A DNA stretch of 64,000 nt from Palsa-892 sp035295845 (GTDB lineage: Bacteria; Pseudomonadota; Alphaproteobacteria; Rhizobiales; Xanthobacteraceae): positions 34,214-98,213 of the forward strand of contig DATGIF010000033.1 in assembly GCA_035295845.1 (NCBI GenBank), written 5' to 3'. Below the pieces are notes generated by a model. The model was not told where the DNA came from. It searched no databases and saw only the letters and a list, made by a program, of their open reading frames with translations. This document shows, in pieces, positions 8,661 through 16,842 of the stretch (positions within the stretch are counted from its first letter, which is position 1; every line of letters begins with the position of its first letter). The translations under genes were made by a program, and so were the position numbers.

Positions 8661-9775
8661 TTTTTATCTCCCCAGGGGCCTGGAGTTTCCGTCGGCGCCG
8701 GCTCGCTCCACGGGCCGGCTTTCGTGTCTCCGGAAGCGGGCGATGTATTTTCGTCCGCCTCGCCTTCCGGCGTTTCCTTCGGCGGCGGCAGCGCGAGCGG
8801 CCCCGGATCATGGCCGCCGGCGTATTTCACCAGCGCCGCCACCCGCTGGTCGACCGAGGGATGGGTGTCGAACAGGTTGCTGAAGCCCTCGCGCGGATTG
8901 TCGACGCACATTTCCATCACCGCTGAGGTCGCGCCCCGCAATTCGCCGCGACCTTCGATCTTGCGCAGGGCCGAGATCATGGCGTCCGGGTTCTTGGTGA
9001 GCTCGACCGAGCCCGCATCGGCAAGAAACTCGCGTGAACGCGAGAGCGCCATGCGCACGACCACGGAGAGGAGCCACGCAATCACGATCAAGATGATCGC
9101 GATCAGGATCGCGGCTCCGGCGCCGCCCTTGCGCTCGCTTGACGACGAGCCGCCGCGAAAGCTTACGCCTGTATTCGTGAACATGCGGAAAATCATCTCG
9201 CCGAAGAACGAGACGACGCCGGCGATGACCATGGCGATCACCATCAGCCGCACGTCGCCGTTCCTGATGTGGGTGAGCTCGTGGCCAAGCACAGCCTCGA
9301 GCTCGTCCTGGTTCAGCGCCTTGATCAGGCCCGTCGTCACCGTGATCGAATATTGGCTTTGGTTCATGCCAGTGGCGAATGCGTTCAGCGCGTCGGAGTC
9401 CATCACCTTGAGCTTCGGCATCGGAATGCCGCGCGAAATGCACAGATTTTCGAGTGCGTCCCACACTTTCGGATAGTCTGTGCGCGAGACGAGCTCGCCG
9501 CCGGTGAGGGCGTCGATCATCGACTGGTGGAATTTGTAGGCGATGAAAATCCAGAGCACCGTGCCGGCGGTCGCCCATGGCACCGACGGCCAGAAGTCGC
9601 GTTCCGCGCGCCAGAGGATGAATTGCACGTCTTCGTCGCCGTGCGGAAAGGCCTCCGCGACAAGCGCGCCCGCGAAGACGAGCACATAGACGAGGAAGAA
9701 CAGTCCGATCAGCAGAAAGGCCGAGCGGACCTGGTTGCCGCGAATGTGCGTATAAAGACCATAGGCGTGTTCCAT
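8657..9775 (-). CDS. M48 family metallopeptidase, HtpX-like
   Basis: This 372-residue integral membrane zinc protease has the motif HELTHIRNGD (near 9280 on the minus strand). The next ligand Glu is in SREFLADAGSVELTKNPDAM. N-terminal hydrophobic segments (about residues 15-40 and 65-85) and a central helix pair (about 180-200 and 220-245) anchor it. The last 50 residues are a Pro/Glu-rich tail absent from E. coli HtpX, which explains the length of 372 against about 290. It follows a lemA gene on the same strand, a common lemA-M48 pairing. A role in membrane-protein quality control is inferred from the family. Confidence 0.9.
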   Translation of the reverse strand: MEHAYGLYTHIRGNQVRSAFLLIGLFFLVYVLVFAGALVAEAFPHGDEDVQFILWRAERDFWPSVPWATAGTVLWIFIAYKFHQSMIDALTGGELVSRTDYPKVWDALENLCISRGIPMPKLKVMDSDALNAFATGMNQSQYSITVTTGLIKALNQDELEAVLGHELTHIRNGDVRLMVIAMVIAGVVSFFGEMIFRMFTNTGVSFRGGSSSSERKGGAGAAILIAIILIVIAWLLSVVVRMALSRSREFLADAGSVELTKNPDAMISALRKIEGRGELRGATSAVMEMCVDNPREGFSNLFDTHPSVDQRVAALVKYAGGHDPGPLALPPPKETPEGEADENTSPASGDTKAGPWSEPAPTETPGPWGDKN

Positions 9776-9812
9776 GGTCCGGTCCTTCGCCGCTTGCCGG
9801 CGCGTTGCCGCC

Positions 9813-10376
9813 TTAGAACTTCACGCTCGGCGGTTGTTCGAGCTGGCTACGATCGGCGCCGAGATCGAAGAAGTCGCGCTGGCTGAAGCCGAGCATGCCG
9901 GCGAACAGCGCCGCCGGGAAACGCTGGATGCCGGTGTTGTATTCCTGCACCGCGTTGTTGAAGAAGCGGCGGGCGGCGGCAATCTTGTTCTCGATGTCGG
10001 CCAATTCGTTCTGCAGCTGCTGGAAGTTCGCGCTCGCCTTGAGATCGGGATAGGCCTCGCCCAGCGCCAACAAACCGTGCAGTGCGCCGGTGAGCTGGTT
10101 CTCGGCGGCGGCGACCTGCTCGGGCGTCTTGGCGGCGACGGCGGCGTTGCGGGCCTGGACCACCGCATCAAGCGTGCCGCGCTCGTGAGCGGCGTAGCCT
10201 TTCACGGTCTCGATCAGGTTGGGGATGAGATCGTGCCGCTGTTTCAGCTGCACGTCGATGTCGGCGAAGGCCTGGTTGACGCGCTGCCTGAGGGTGACGA
10301 GCCCGTTATAGACGAAGATGGCGGAAACAATCAGAAAGCCAACGATCGTGAGAAAAATCCAACCTGAAGTCGACAT
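9813..10376 (-). CDS. LemA family protein
   Basis: The protein has 187 residues from the ATG at 10376, chosen for its upstream GGAGGGAG ribosome site; an in-frame extension to 10439 has no support. A single N-terminal membrane helix (WIFLTIVGFLIVSAIFVY) is followed by a long helical domain. The family signature is visible around NGLVTLRQRVNQAFADIDV, QLKQRHDLIPNLIETVKGY and the later YNTGIQRFPAALFA. LemA proteins are membrane-anchored and of unclear biochemical role; they often accompany M48 proteases, as here (36 bp to the next gene). The upstream gap is shared with a divergent hydrolase gene. Confidence 0.93.
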   Translation of the reverse strand: MSTSGWIFLTIVGFLIVSAIFVYNGLVTLRQRVNQAFADIDVQLKQRHDLIPNLIETVKGYAAHERGTLDAVVQARNAAVAAKTPEQVAAAENQLTGALHGLLALGEAYPDLKASANFQQLQNELADIENKIAAARRFFNNAVQEYNTGIQRFPAALFAGMLGFSQRDFFDLGADRSQLEQPPSVKF

Positions 10377-10497
10377 GAAAGCTGCTCCCTCCGGCCAGCG
10401 ATTTCGCAACCCTAACGCATAAATCGTGCCTGCGGACAATCCCTCTCGATTTTTCGCATTCCAAAAAATCGTCGCGCCGGCGTGCTATCCGAGGATC

Positions 10498-11310
10498 ATG
10501 GCGACATTGAAATCGCTGCTGATTCTTCTCGCGGTTGGTTACATCGCATTGGTCGCGCTGACCTATTTTGCGCAGCGCGCGCTCCTCTATTTCCCTGACC
10601 GGGCGCGCACGCCGCCTGCGTCGGCGGGACTTCCCGAAGCCGAAGAGGTTACGATCGAAACCGCCGACGGCGAAAAGTTGATCGCCTGGCATGTGCCGCC
10701 GGCCGAAGGAAAGCCGGTGGTCCTCTATTTTCACGGCAATGGCGGCGCGCTCGTCGACCGCGTCCGCCGCTTCCGCGGCCTGATCGCGAACGGAAACGGA
10801 TTGCTGGCGCTGTCCTATCGCGGCTATGGCGGCTCGAGCGGCAGCCCGAGCGAAGCAGGGCTTTTGGCGGACGCGGCCGCAGCCTATGTTTTCGCGACCG
10901 CGCGCTATCCAGCGAAGCTGATCGCGGTGTTTGGCGAATCCCTCGGTACCGGGGTCGCCGTTTGGCTCGCGGCGGAAAAGCCGGTCGCGTGCGTCATCCT
11001 GCAAGCGCCCTATACATCGATCGTCGATGTCGGCGCTGCCGCCTATCCGATCCTGCCGGTGAGGCTATTGCTCAAGGATCGTTTTCCATCGGATCAGCGC
11101 GTCGGCCGGATCACGGCGCCGGTACTCGTTCTCCATGGCGAGCGGGATCGCATTGTGCCGATCGAATATGGCGAGCGGCTCTACGCGCTCATTCGCGCGC
11201 CGAAAAAGTTCGTGCGCTTCCCCGAAGGCGACCATGTCGATCTCGACCGGTCCGGAGCGATTGCGATCGTTCAAAGCTTTATCGCCGAGTCTTGCGCGGG
11301 CCAAAAATGA
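10498..11310 (+). CDS. Alpha/beta hydrolase, membrane-anchored Bem46-like
   Basis: The 270-residue protein starts at the ATG at 10498, which has GAGGATC just upstream; the in-frame extension to 10426 is unlikely. An N-terminal signal-anchor (LLILLAVGYIALVALTYF) is followed by an alpha/beta hydrolase fold. The oxyanion region is YFHGNGG, the nucleophile elbow is GESLGTG (Ser within G-E-S-L-G), and the late Asp and His are in LHGERDRIVP and EGDHVDL. This is the BEM46/ABHD13-like group, serine hydrolases of uncertain substrate facing the periplasm or membrane. It is divergent from lemA and convergent with rpsU. Confidence 0.9.
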   Translation: MATLKSLLILLAVGYIALVALTYFAQRALLYFPDRARTPPASAGLPEAEEVTIETADGEKLIAWHVPPAEGKPVVLYFHGNGGALVDRVRRFRGLIANGNGLLALSYRGYGGSSGSPSEAGLLADAAAAYVFATARYPAKLIAVFGESLGTGVAVWLAAEKPVACVILQAPYTSIVDVGAAAYPILPVRLLLKDRFPSDQRVGRITAPVLVLHGERDRIVPIEYGERLYALIRAPKKFVRFPEGDHVDLDRSGAIAIVQSFIAESCAGQK

Positions 11311-11341
11311 AAACGCGGGCGAGGTTTTGAGCCTGCCCGCG
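11311..11341 (-). terminator. Intrinsic terminator after rpsU
   Basis: The arms CGCGGGC (11314-11320) and GCCCGCG (11335-11341) can pair around a 14-nt loop that itself holds AGG/CCT. On the minus strand the hairpin is followed by a T-rich stretch (TTTTCATTTTT), as expected for a Rho-independent terminator of rpsU. It lies in the convergent gap behind the hydrolase gene. Confidence 0.7.
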
Positions 11342-11366
11342 CCATAACCCGCGTGAATTTGATCGA

Positions 11367-11696
11367 TCAGCGATATCCGCCGCCGCCGCCGAAGCCGCCG
11401 CCACCACCACCGCCAAAGCCGCCGCCGAAACCGCCGGGCCTGCCGCCGCGACCGCCAGCAGCGGCGCCAGGCGCGGTCTTCGGCTTCGAAGGCAGCAACC
11501 CTTCGCGCTGGGCGCGCTTGCGCGCGAGCTTGCGCGCGCGGCGGATCGCTTCCGCCTTTTCGCGGGCACGCTTCTCGGAGGGCTTCTCGTAGTGGCCGCG
11601 CAGCTTCATTTCGCGGAAGATGCCCTCGCGCTGCATTTTCTTCTTGAGCGCCTTGAGGGCCTGATCGACGTTGTTGTCGCGAACGAGAACCTGCAC
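11367..11696 (-). CDS. rpsU: 30S ribosomal protein S21 with glycine-rich C-terminal tail
   Basis: S21 is a small-subunit protein near the anti-Shine-Dalgarno end of 16S rRNA. The GTG start at 11696 gives MQVLVRDNNVDQALKALKKK, a standard S21 N terminus, and has AAGAGGAAG upstream. Residues 1-70 are the S21 domain. The protein then continues with a Pro/Ala/Gly segment and ends in about 35 residues that are almost all Gly, Phe and Arg (GGFGGGFGGG type), finishing GGGGGYR. The total is 109 residues against about 70 for typical S21. The tail resembles glycine-rich RNA-binding or disordered regions. The gene is followed by an intrinsic terminator. Confidence 0.94.
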   Translation of the reverse strand: MQVLVRDNNVDQALKALKKKMQREGIFREMKLRGHYEKPSEKRAREKAEAIRRARKLARKRAQREGLLPSKPKTAPGAAAGGRGGRPGGFGGGFGGGGGGGFGGGGGYR

Positions 11697-11865
11697 GTGT
11701 CTTCCTCTTTTCAAGTTTAGGATCGGGTTTCGGCACGGAGCTTGGGTCAAAGCCGGAGCCCTGCCGAGCGCGGCGCGTGTACCAGAAACGGACGGAAAAG
11801 TCCACTCGAGGAAACAAACGCCCGCCGTTGCCGAAAACGCCGAGGCCGGCCTAGGGTTCCCGCGC

Positions 11866-13044
11866 ATGCGCATTGTGGGCATTTCCGACATTGTCGTTCC
11901 GATCAAGTCCTCGATCCGGAACGCCTACATCGACTTCTCGGCCATGACCGCGAGCGTGGTGGCGGTCTTCACCGACATTGCGCGCGACGGCCGACCTGTA
12001 GTCGGCTTCGGCTTCAATTCCAACGGCCGCTACGCGCAGCAGGCGCTCCTGCGCGAGCGCTTTATTCCGCGCCTGAAAACGGCAAGTACGAAAGACCTGC
12101 AAGACGAGCGCGGCCTGATCGATCCGGAAAAGGCCTGGGCGGCGATGATGAAAAACGAGAAGCCGGGCGGGCATGGCGAGCGCTCGGTCGCGGTCGGCGT
12201 TCTCGATATGGCGCTGTGGGACGCGCGGGCGAAGGCCGAGGGCGTGCCGCTGTGGAAATTACTCGCCGATCGCTACAACGGCGGCAAGGCGGACGCGGCG
12301 GCATGGGTCTATGCCGCCGGCGGGTATTACTACCCCGACGAAGATACAAAGAGTCTTTCCGCCGAGATGCGCAGCTATCTCGATCGCGGCTATTCGACCG
12401 TGAAGATGAAAATCGGCGGTGCCGATCTCGCGACCGATATTGCGCGGATCGAGGCCGTCCTCAAAGTGCTCGGCGGACGCGGCGAGAATCTGTGTGTCGA
12501 TGCCAATGGGCGTTTCGATTTCGATACGGCGGCCGCCTATGCCGATGCAATCGCGCCGTTCGGATTGCGCTGGTACGAGGAGCCCGTCGATCCGCTCGAT
12601 TACCTTCTGCATGCGGCACTTGCCGAGCGCTATGAGCGGCCGCTCGCCACCGGCGAAAATCTTTTTTCCATGCAGGACGCGCGGAACCTCGTCCGCCATG
12701 GGGGCTTGCGGTCTGATCGTGACATTCTGCAATTCGATCCGGCGCTTTCCTATGGCCTCGTCGAATATCTGCGCACGCTCGAAATGCTCTCGGCGCACGG
12801 CTGGTCGCCGCGCCGCTGCGTGCCGCATGGCGGGCATCAGTTCGCGCTCAACATCGCGGTGGGGCTCGGGCTCGGCGGGAATGAATCCTATCCGCAGGTC
12901 TTCGCGCCGTTCGGAGGCTTTGCCGACAATACGCCGGTCGAAGACAGCCGGGTGAAGATGCCGGACATTCCCGGGATCGGCTTTGAGGCGAAGAACGATC
13001 TTTACGCGGTGATGAAGCCGATGGCGGAAGCCGGACCCGGCTGA
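11866..13044 (+). CDS. tarD: D(-)-tartrate dehydratase, enolase superfamily
   Basis: This 392-residue member of the mandelate racemase subgroup starts at the ATG at 11866; the frame is open upstream but the extra residues do not belong. From memory it matches Bradyrhizobium D(-)-tartrate dehydratase along its length: IRNAYIDF, VGFGFNSNGRYAQ, NEKPGGHGERSVAVG and VYAAGGYYYP are shared in kind. Catalytic and metal residues are present: the KMK lysines (180/182), Asp212 (CVDANGRF), Glu239 (WYEEP), Glu264 (TGEN) and His321 (PHGGHQ). It should convert D-tartrate to oxaloacetate with Mg2+. No tartrate transporter or regulator is adjacent, so it appears as a single-gene unit between rpsU and purK. 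Confidence 0.88.
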   Translation: MRIVGISDIVVPIKSSIRNAYIDFSAMTASVVAVFTDIARDGRPVVGFGFNSNGRYAQQALLRERFIPRLKTASTKDLQDERGLIDPEKAWAAMMKNEKPGGHGERSVAVGVLDMALWDARAKAEGVPLWKLLADRYNGGKADAAAWVYAAGGYYYPDEDTKSLSAEMRSYLDRGYSTVKMKIGGADLATDIARIEAVLKVLGGRGENLCVDANGRFDFDTAAAYADAIAPFGLRWYEEPVDPLDYLLHAALAERYERPLATGENLFSMQDARNLVRHGGLRSDRDILQFDPALSYGLVEYLRTLEMLSAHGWSPRRCVPHGGHQFALNIAVGLGLGGNESYPQVFAPFGGFADNTPVEDSRVKMPDIPGIGFEAKNDLYAVMKPMAEAGPG

Positions 13045-13051
13045 AGCGGGG

Positions 13052-14149
13052 CTATTTTTCCGGCTTCACCCGCGTGACGTGTCCCATCTTGCGTCCGGGT
13101 CGCGCCTCGCGCTTGCCGTAGATGTGGAGCGCCGCGCCCGGCTCGGCGAGGAGTTTTTTCCAGTTTTCGATTTCCTCGCCGATCAGATTGGTCATTTCGA
13201 CCTTGCCGAGACGGCGGGGTTGGGCGAGCGGCCAGCCGGCGATCGCCCGAATATGTTGCTCGAACTGGCTCGCGCTGGCGCCGTCGATCGTCCAATGCCC
13301 GGAATTATGCACGCGCGGCGCGATCTCGTTAACGAGTAACTGGCGCTTTCCGTCCTTTGCGACGACGAACATTTCGACCGCGAGCACGCCGACATAGGCA
13401 AGCTCATCGGCGATTTTTTTCGTGATTGCGACCGCCTCCTTGGCCAGGGCGGGGGTGAGGGCTGCCGGCACCAGGGATTGATGCAGAATGTGATCGCGGT
13501 GAACGTTCTCGATCGGATCGTAGGCGGCGAAGCTGCCGTCGCGGCCGCGCGCGGCGACAACGGAAAACTCGCGCTCGAATTTGATGAAGCCCTCGAGAAT
13601 GGCGGGCACTTCCCCGAGCCCCTTCCAGCTCGCCGCCGTATCGCTATCGCTGTGGACGACCGCCTGCCCCTTGCCGTCATAGCCGAGGCGACGTGTCTTC
13701 AGCACGGCGGGCGGCGGAATTTGCACGATCGCAACGGCGATATCGACCTCGGAGCCGATTTCCGCAAACGGCGCGGTGCCGATGCCGAAATCGATCAGGA
13801 AGTTCTTTTCCGCGAGCCGGTCCTGGGTCGTCGCGAGAATGGCGGGATCGGGCAGGACCGCGTTTCGATTGGTGACGAGAAAATCCGCGGTCTCGGCGGG
13901 CACGTTCTCGAACTCATAGGTGATGAGGTCGACGCTATTCGCAAAGCGCGTGAGCGCGTTGTCGTCGTCATAGGCGGCGCAGGTTTTTTCGGCGGCGACG
14001 TCGAAGGCGCAGGAATCGGGCTCCGGCGAATAGACGTGGCAGCGGAGCCCCAGCCGCGCGGCCGCCATGATCAACATGCGGCCGAGCTGGCCGCCGCCGA
14101 GAATGCCGAGCGTCGACCCCGGCTTGAGCACGGGCAGTTGATCGGCCAT
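13052..14149 (-). CDS. purK: 5-(carboxyamino)imidazole ribonucleotide synthase
   Basis: This 365-residue ATP-grasp enzyme of purine synthesis carboxylates AIR to N5-CAIR using ATP and bicarbonate. The N terminus has TLGILGGGQLGRMLIMAA, the PurK signature. Later segments are TYEFENVPAE, KTRRLGYDGKGQ (ATP-binding lysine loop) and NEIAPRVHNSGHWT (catalytic and metal loop). It lies 8 bp after purE on the same strand, so purE and purK form an operon carrying two consecutive pathway steps. Confidence 0.97.
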   Translation of the reverse strand: MADQLPVLKPGSTLGILGGGQLGRMLIMAAARLGLRCHVYSPEPDSCAFDVAAEKTCAAYDDDNALTRFANSVDLITYEFENVPAETADFLVTNRNAVLPDPAILATTQDRLAEKNFLIDFGIGTAPFAEIGSEVDIAVAIVQIPPPAVLKTRRLGYDGKGQAVVHSDSDTAASWKGLGEVPAILEGFIKFEREFSVVAARGRDGSFAAYDPIENVHRDHILHQSLVPAALTPALAKEAVAITKKIADELAYVGVLAVEMFVVAKDGKRQLLVNEIAPRVHNSGHWTIDGASASQFEQHIRAIAGWPLAQPRRLGKVEMTNLIGEEIENWKKLLAEPGAALHIYGKREARPGRKMGHVTRVKPEK

Positions 14150-14157
14150 GGCGGCGA

Positions 14158-14649
14158 TCAGCTTTTGGGGCGCTTGCCGACCGCGGCGGTCTGGCGGCTG
14201 CGGAATTGATCGAGGCGCTTGGCGAGCCTGGCGTCGGAGAGCGCGAGCACGGCGGCGGCGAGGAGGGCGGCGTTGATCGCGCCGGGCTTGCCGATCGCGA
14301 GCGTGCCGACCGGAATGCCGGCCGGCATCTGCATGATGGAAAGCAAACTATCCTTGCCCTCGAGCGCGGTGGTGTTCATGGGCACGCCGAATACCGGCAG
14401 CGGCGTGAGCGAAGCGGTCATGCCGGGAAGATGCGCGGCCCCGCCGGCGCCGGCGATCACGACCTTGTAGCCCTTCTTGCGCGCGGACTTGGCGAATTTG
14501 TAGAGGCGGTCGGGCGTGCGGTGCGCCGACACGATCAGGCGCTCGTGACCGATGCCCAGCTCGTCGAGCGCCGCCGCCGCGTAGCGAAGCGTCTCCCAGT
14601 CGGACTGGCTACCCATGATGATCGCGACCGGACGCTTTCCTGCGGGCAT
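14158..14649 (-). CDS. purE: N5-carboxyaminoimidazole ribonucleotide mutase
   Basis: The 163-residue protein starts at the ATG at 14649, which has a GGGGGTG ribosome site at good spacing; a GTG at 14658 overlaps that site and is less likely. Class I PurE motifs are visible: IIMGSQSDWETL, the HERLIVSAHRTPDRL active-site His and Arg, GAGGAAHLPGM and FGVPMNTTALEGKDSLLS. It rearranges N5-CAIR to CAIR in de novo purine synthesis and is first in the purEK operon. Confidence 0.97.
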   Translation of the reverse strand: MPAGKRPVAIIMGSQSDWETLRYAAAALDELGIGHERLIVSAHRTPDRLYKFAKSARKKGYKVVIAGAGGAAHLPGMTASLTPLPVFGVPMNTTALEGKDSLLSIMQMPAGIPVGTLAIGKPGAINAALLAAAVLALSDARLAKRLDQFRSRQTAAVGKRPKS

Positions 14650-14745
14650 TCTTGGCACCCCCTGGCGCCGGAAAGCCGCGGATTATAGGAGTGGAAGGGT
14701 GGCTGGCAAGCGACGCTCCGATTTGCGGGGAATGGGGTTAATTCA

Positions 14746-15429
14746 ATGAATCGCGACCGCTCGCGGAATGCGCACCGGAAGCCGGCGGGCGAAAAACGCG
14801 TCCGCCTGCGTCCGGCGCGCGAGCCCGATTCGGCGCCGGCGACGCCGAAATCGCGCGCCAAACGGCGCGCGCTGCCGATGCAGCTCGCGGCCGAGCTCGA
14901 TGCGCTGAAAGAAGAACTGGCGCGGGCGCGGGCGCGCGTTGCCGAACTTGAATCGCATGTCGACGAAGATCCGCTGACCGGGCTCTTGAACCGGCGCGGC
15001 TTCGAACGGGCGCTCGAACGCGCGCTCGCCTATGTGCGCCGCTACGGCGCCACGGCGGCGCTTTTGTTTCTCGACCTCGATGGCTTCAAGGCGGTGAACG
15101 ATCGTCAAGGGCACGCGGCGGGGGACTGGGTGCTCGGTCGGCTGGCGCGGTTGATCGCGGGAAACGTGCGCGCCTCCGACGTCGTCGCGCGCATCGGCGG
15201 CGACGAGATGGTGGTGCTGTTGTGGAATTTACGCGCAGACCAGGCCGAGTTGAAAGCGCGGGCGATGGAGGAGCTGATCGCCGCTTCGCCCTTCGAGCAG
15301 AACGGGAAGCGCTTCAATATCGGGCTTTCCGCGGGCTTCACCATGCTCGCGCCCGACGATACGGTCGAGACGGCGCTCGCGCGCGCGGATCAAGCGATGT
15401 ATGCGCGAAAACGCGAGCGTCGCAGCTAG
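14746..15429 (+). CDS. Soluble diguanylate cyclase, GGDEF domain
   Basis: This 227-residue protein has a basic N terminus (1-43), a short coiled coil (about 46-72, LAAELDALKEELARARARVAELES) and one GGDEF domain (about 73-225). The domain opens with DPLTGLLNRRGF and has LFLDLDGFKAVND for metal and base binding. The signature at residues 151-155 is GGDEM: the catalytic Gly-Gly-Asp-Glu is intact and Met replaces Phe. No RxxD inhibitory site is obvious five residues before it. There is no membrane helix. It may make cyclic di-GMP in the cytoplasm with the coiled coil serving dimerisation. It is convergent with rnhA, 3 bp away. Confidence 0.88.
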   Translation: MNRDRSRNAHRKPAGEKRVRLRPAREPDSAPATPKSRAKRRALPMQLAAELDALKEELARARARVAELESHVDEDPLTGLLNRRGFERALERALAYVRRYGATAALLFLDLDGFKAVNDRQGHAAGDWVLGRLARLIAGNVRASDVVARIGGDEMVVLLWNLRADQAELKARAMEELIAASPFEQNGKRFNIGLSAGFTMLAPDDTVETALARADQAMYARKRERRS

Positions 15430-15432
15430 CAG

Positions 15433-15873
15433 CTAGCGTCCGAGAAAGGGTTGCATACCCTCGCGCGCGAGCTCGTCGGCGCGCTCATTCTCGTCGTGGC
15501 CGACATGGCCGCGCACCCAGTGCCAGGTGACGCGATGGCGTTGGGCGGCTTCATCGAGCCGCTTCCACAGATCGACGTTTTTCACCGGCTTCTTGTCGCT
15601 CGTGCGCCAGCCGTTTTTCTTCCAGTTATGCATCCACTGCGTGATGCCGTCGCGGAGATATTGCGAATCCGTATGCAGTTCCGCCGGGGTGCCGCCGGGC
15701 AGCGCCTCGAGCGCGGAGATCGCCGCAAGCAATTCCATGCGGTTGTTGGTTGTCGCCGCCTCGCCGCCCTTCATCTCGGTGATTTTGTCGCCGTCGCGGA
15801 TGATCGCGCCCCAACCTCCCGGTCCCGGATTACCCGAGCAGGCGCCGTCGGTATGGATGATCACGCGGCTCAT
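15433..15873 (-). CDS. rnhA: Ribonuclease HI
   Basis: The 146-residue protein is a standard type 1 RNase H that cleaves RNA in RNA:DNA hybrids. The acidic site is complete: Asp in HTDGACSGNPGPGGW, Glu in NNRMELLAA, Asp in LHTDSQYLRDGI and the C-terminal Asp in ENERADELA. The basic handle region (MHNWKKNGWRTSDKKPVKN) and the HVGHDEN histidine are present. Its ATG overlaps the thrB stop by 4 bp, so it is translationally coupled as the last gene of the ispH-DUF488-thrB-rnhA operon. Confidence 0.97.
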   Translation of the reverse strand: MSRVIIHTDGACSGNPGPGGWGAIIRDGDKITEMKGGEAATTNNRMELLAAISALEALPGGTPAELHTDSQYLRDGITQWMHNWKKNGWRTSDKKPVKNVDLWKRLDEAAQRHRVTWHWVRGHVGHDENERADELAREGMQPFLGR

Positions 15874-16835
15874 GCGGCAAGCCCGTAATCGCGCGCGTGA
15901 TCGATGCGGCGATGGAAGCGAAGCTTCTTCAGATATTCCTGCGGATCTTTTGGCCGTACCAGCGCTCCGGGCGGAACGTTCAGCCAGTCGATGGTGCGGG
16001 TCAAAAGAATGCGGAGCGAAGCGCCGCGCGCGAGCAACGGCAGCGATTCCACCTCGCCGCGCTCGAGTTTTCGCACGCTGTTGTAGCCCGAAAACAATGC
16101 CTGGCTTTTGGTGACGTTGAACGAGCCGTCAATCTCGAAGCACCAGGAATTGAGCGAGATTGCGATGTCATAGACGAGGAGATCATTGCAGGCGAAATAA
16201 AAATCGATCAGGCCCGATAGCTTTTCTCCCAGGAAGAAAACATTGTCGGGGAAAAGATCGGCATGGATGACGCCTGCGGGCAGCGCGCGCGGCCAATTTT
16301 TTTCCAGATAGCCGAGCTCATCGTGGATCAGTTGCGCAAGACCCGGCGCGACTTCATCGGCGCGCGGCTCCGCCACCGGCGCGAGTTTTTTCCAGCCAGC
16401 GAGGCCAAGCGCGTTCTCGCGGGTGAGTTTAAAATTCGCACCGGCCTCGTGCAGTTCGGCCATGGCGCGGCCCAGCGCCATGCAGTGCTGCACATGCGGA
16501 CGGCGCAGCCAGACGCCTTCGAGATAGGTGACGATCATCGCTGGCCGGCCCGCGAGTTCGCCGAGCGCCGCGCCCTTGCGGTTCTTCACCGGTTGCGGGC
16601 AATTGATGCCGCGGGCGGCGAGGTGCTCCATCAGGGCGACGAAAAAGGGAAGGTCGGCGGCGGCGACGCGTTTTTCGTAAAGCGTGAGGATGAAGTAGCC
16701 GCGCTCGGTGTGCAGGAGATAATTGGTGTTCTCGACGCCTTCGGCGATGCCTTTGAAGGACATGACGCTGCCGAGGTCGTAGCCGGCGAGAAACTGCTCG
16801 AGCTCATCCTCGTCGACCTGGGTATAGACGGCCAT
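15870..16835 (-). CDS. thrB: Homoserine kinase, APH-fold type
   Basis: From the ATG at 16835 the protein has 321 residues, the usual size of the alphaproteobacterial aminoglycoside-phosphotransferase-like ThrB; the frame stays open to 16937 but that extension overlaps the preceding gene. It begins MAVYTQVDEDELEQFLAGYD and contains GIAEGVENTNYLL for nucleotide binding. The Brenner-type catalytic motif is HADLFPDNVFF and the metal motif is LIDFYFAC. It phosphorylates homoserine on the threonine pathway. It sits 7 bp after the DUF488 gene and overlaps rnhA by 4 bp. Confidence 0.95.
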   Translation of the reverse strand: MAVYTQVDEDELEQFLAGYDLGSVMSFKGIAEGVENTNYLLHTERGYFILTLYEKRVAAADLPFFVALMEHLAARGINCPQPVKNRKGAALGELAGRPAMIVTYLEGVWLRRPHVQHCMALGRAMAELHEAGANFKLTRENALGLAGWKKLAPVAEPRADEVAPGLAQLIHDELGYLEKNWPRALPAGVIHADLFPDNVFFLGEKLSGLIDFYFACNDLLVYDIAISLNSWCFEIDGSFNVTKSQALFSGYNSVRKLERGEVESLPLLARGASLRILLTRTIDWLNVPPGALVRPKDPQEYLKKLRFHRRIDHARDYGLAA

Positions 16836-16842
16836 GGGTCGC

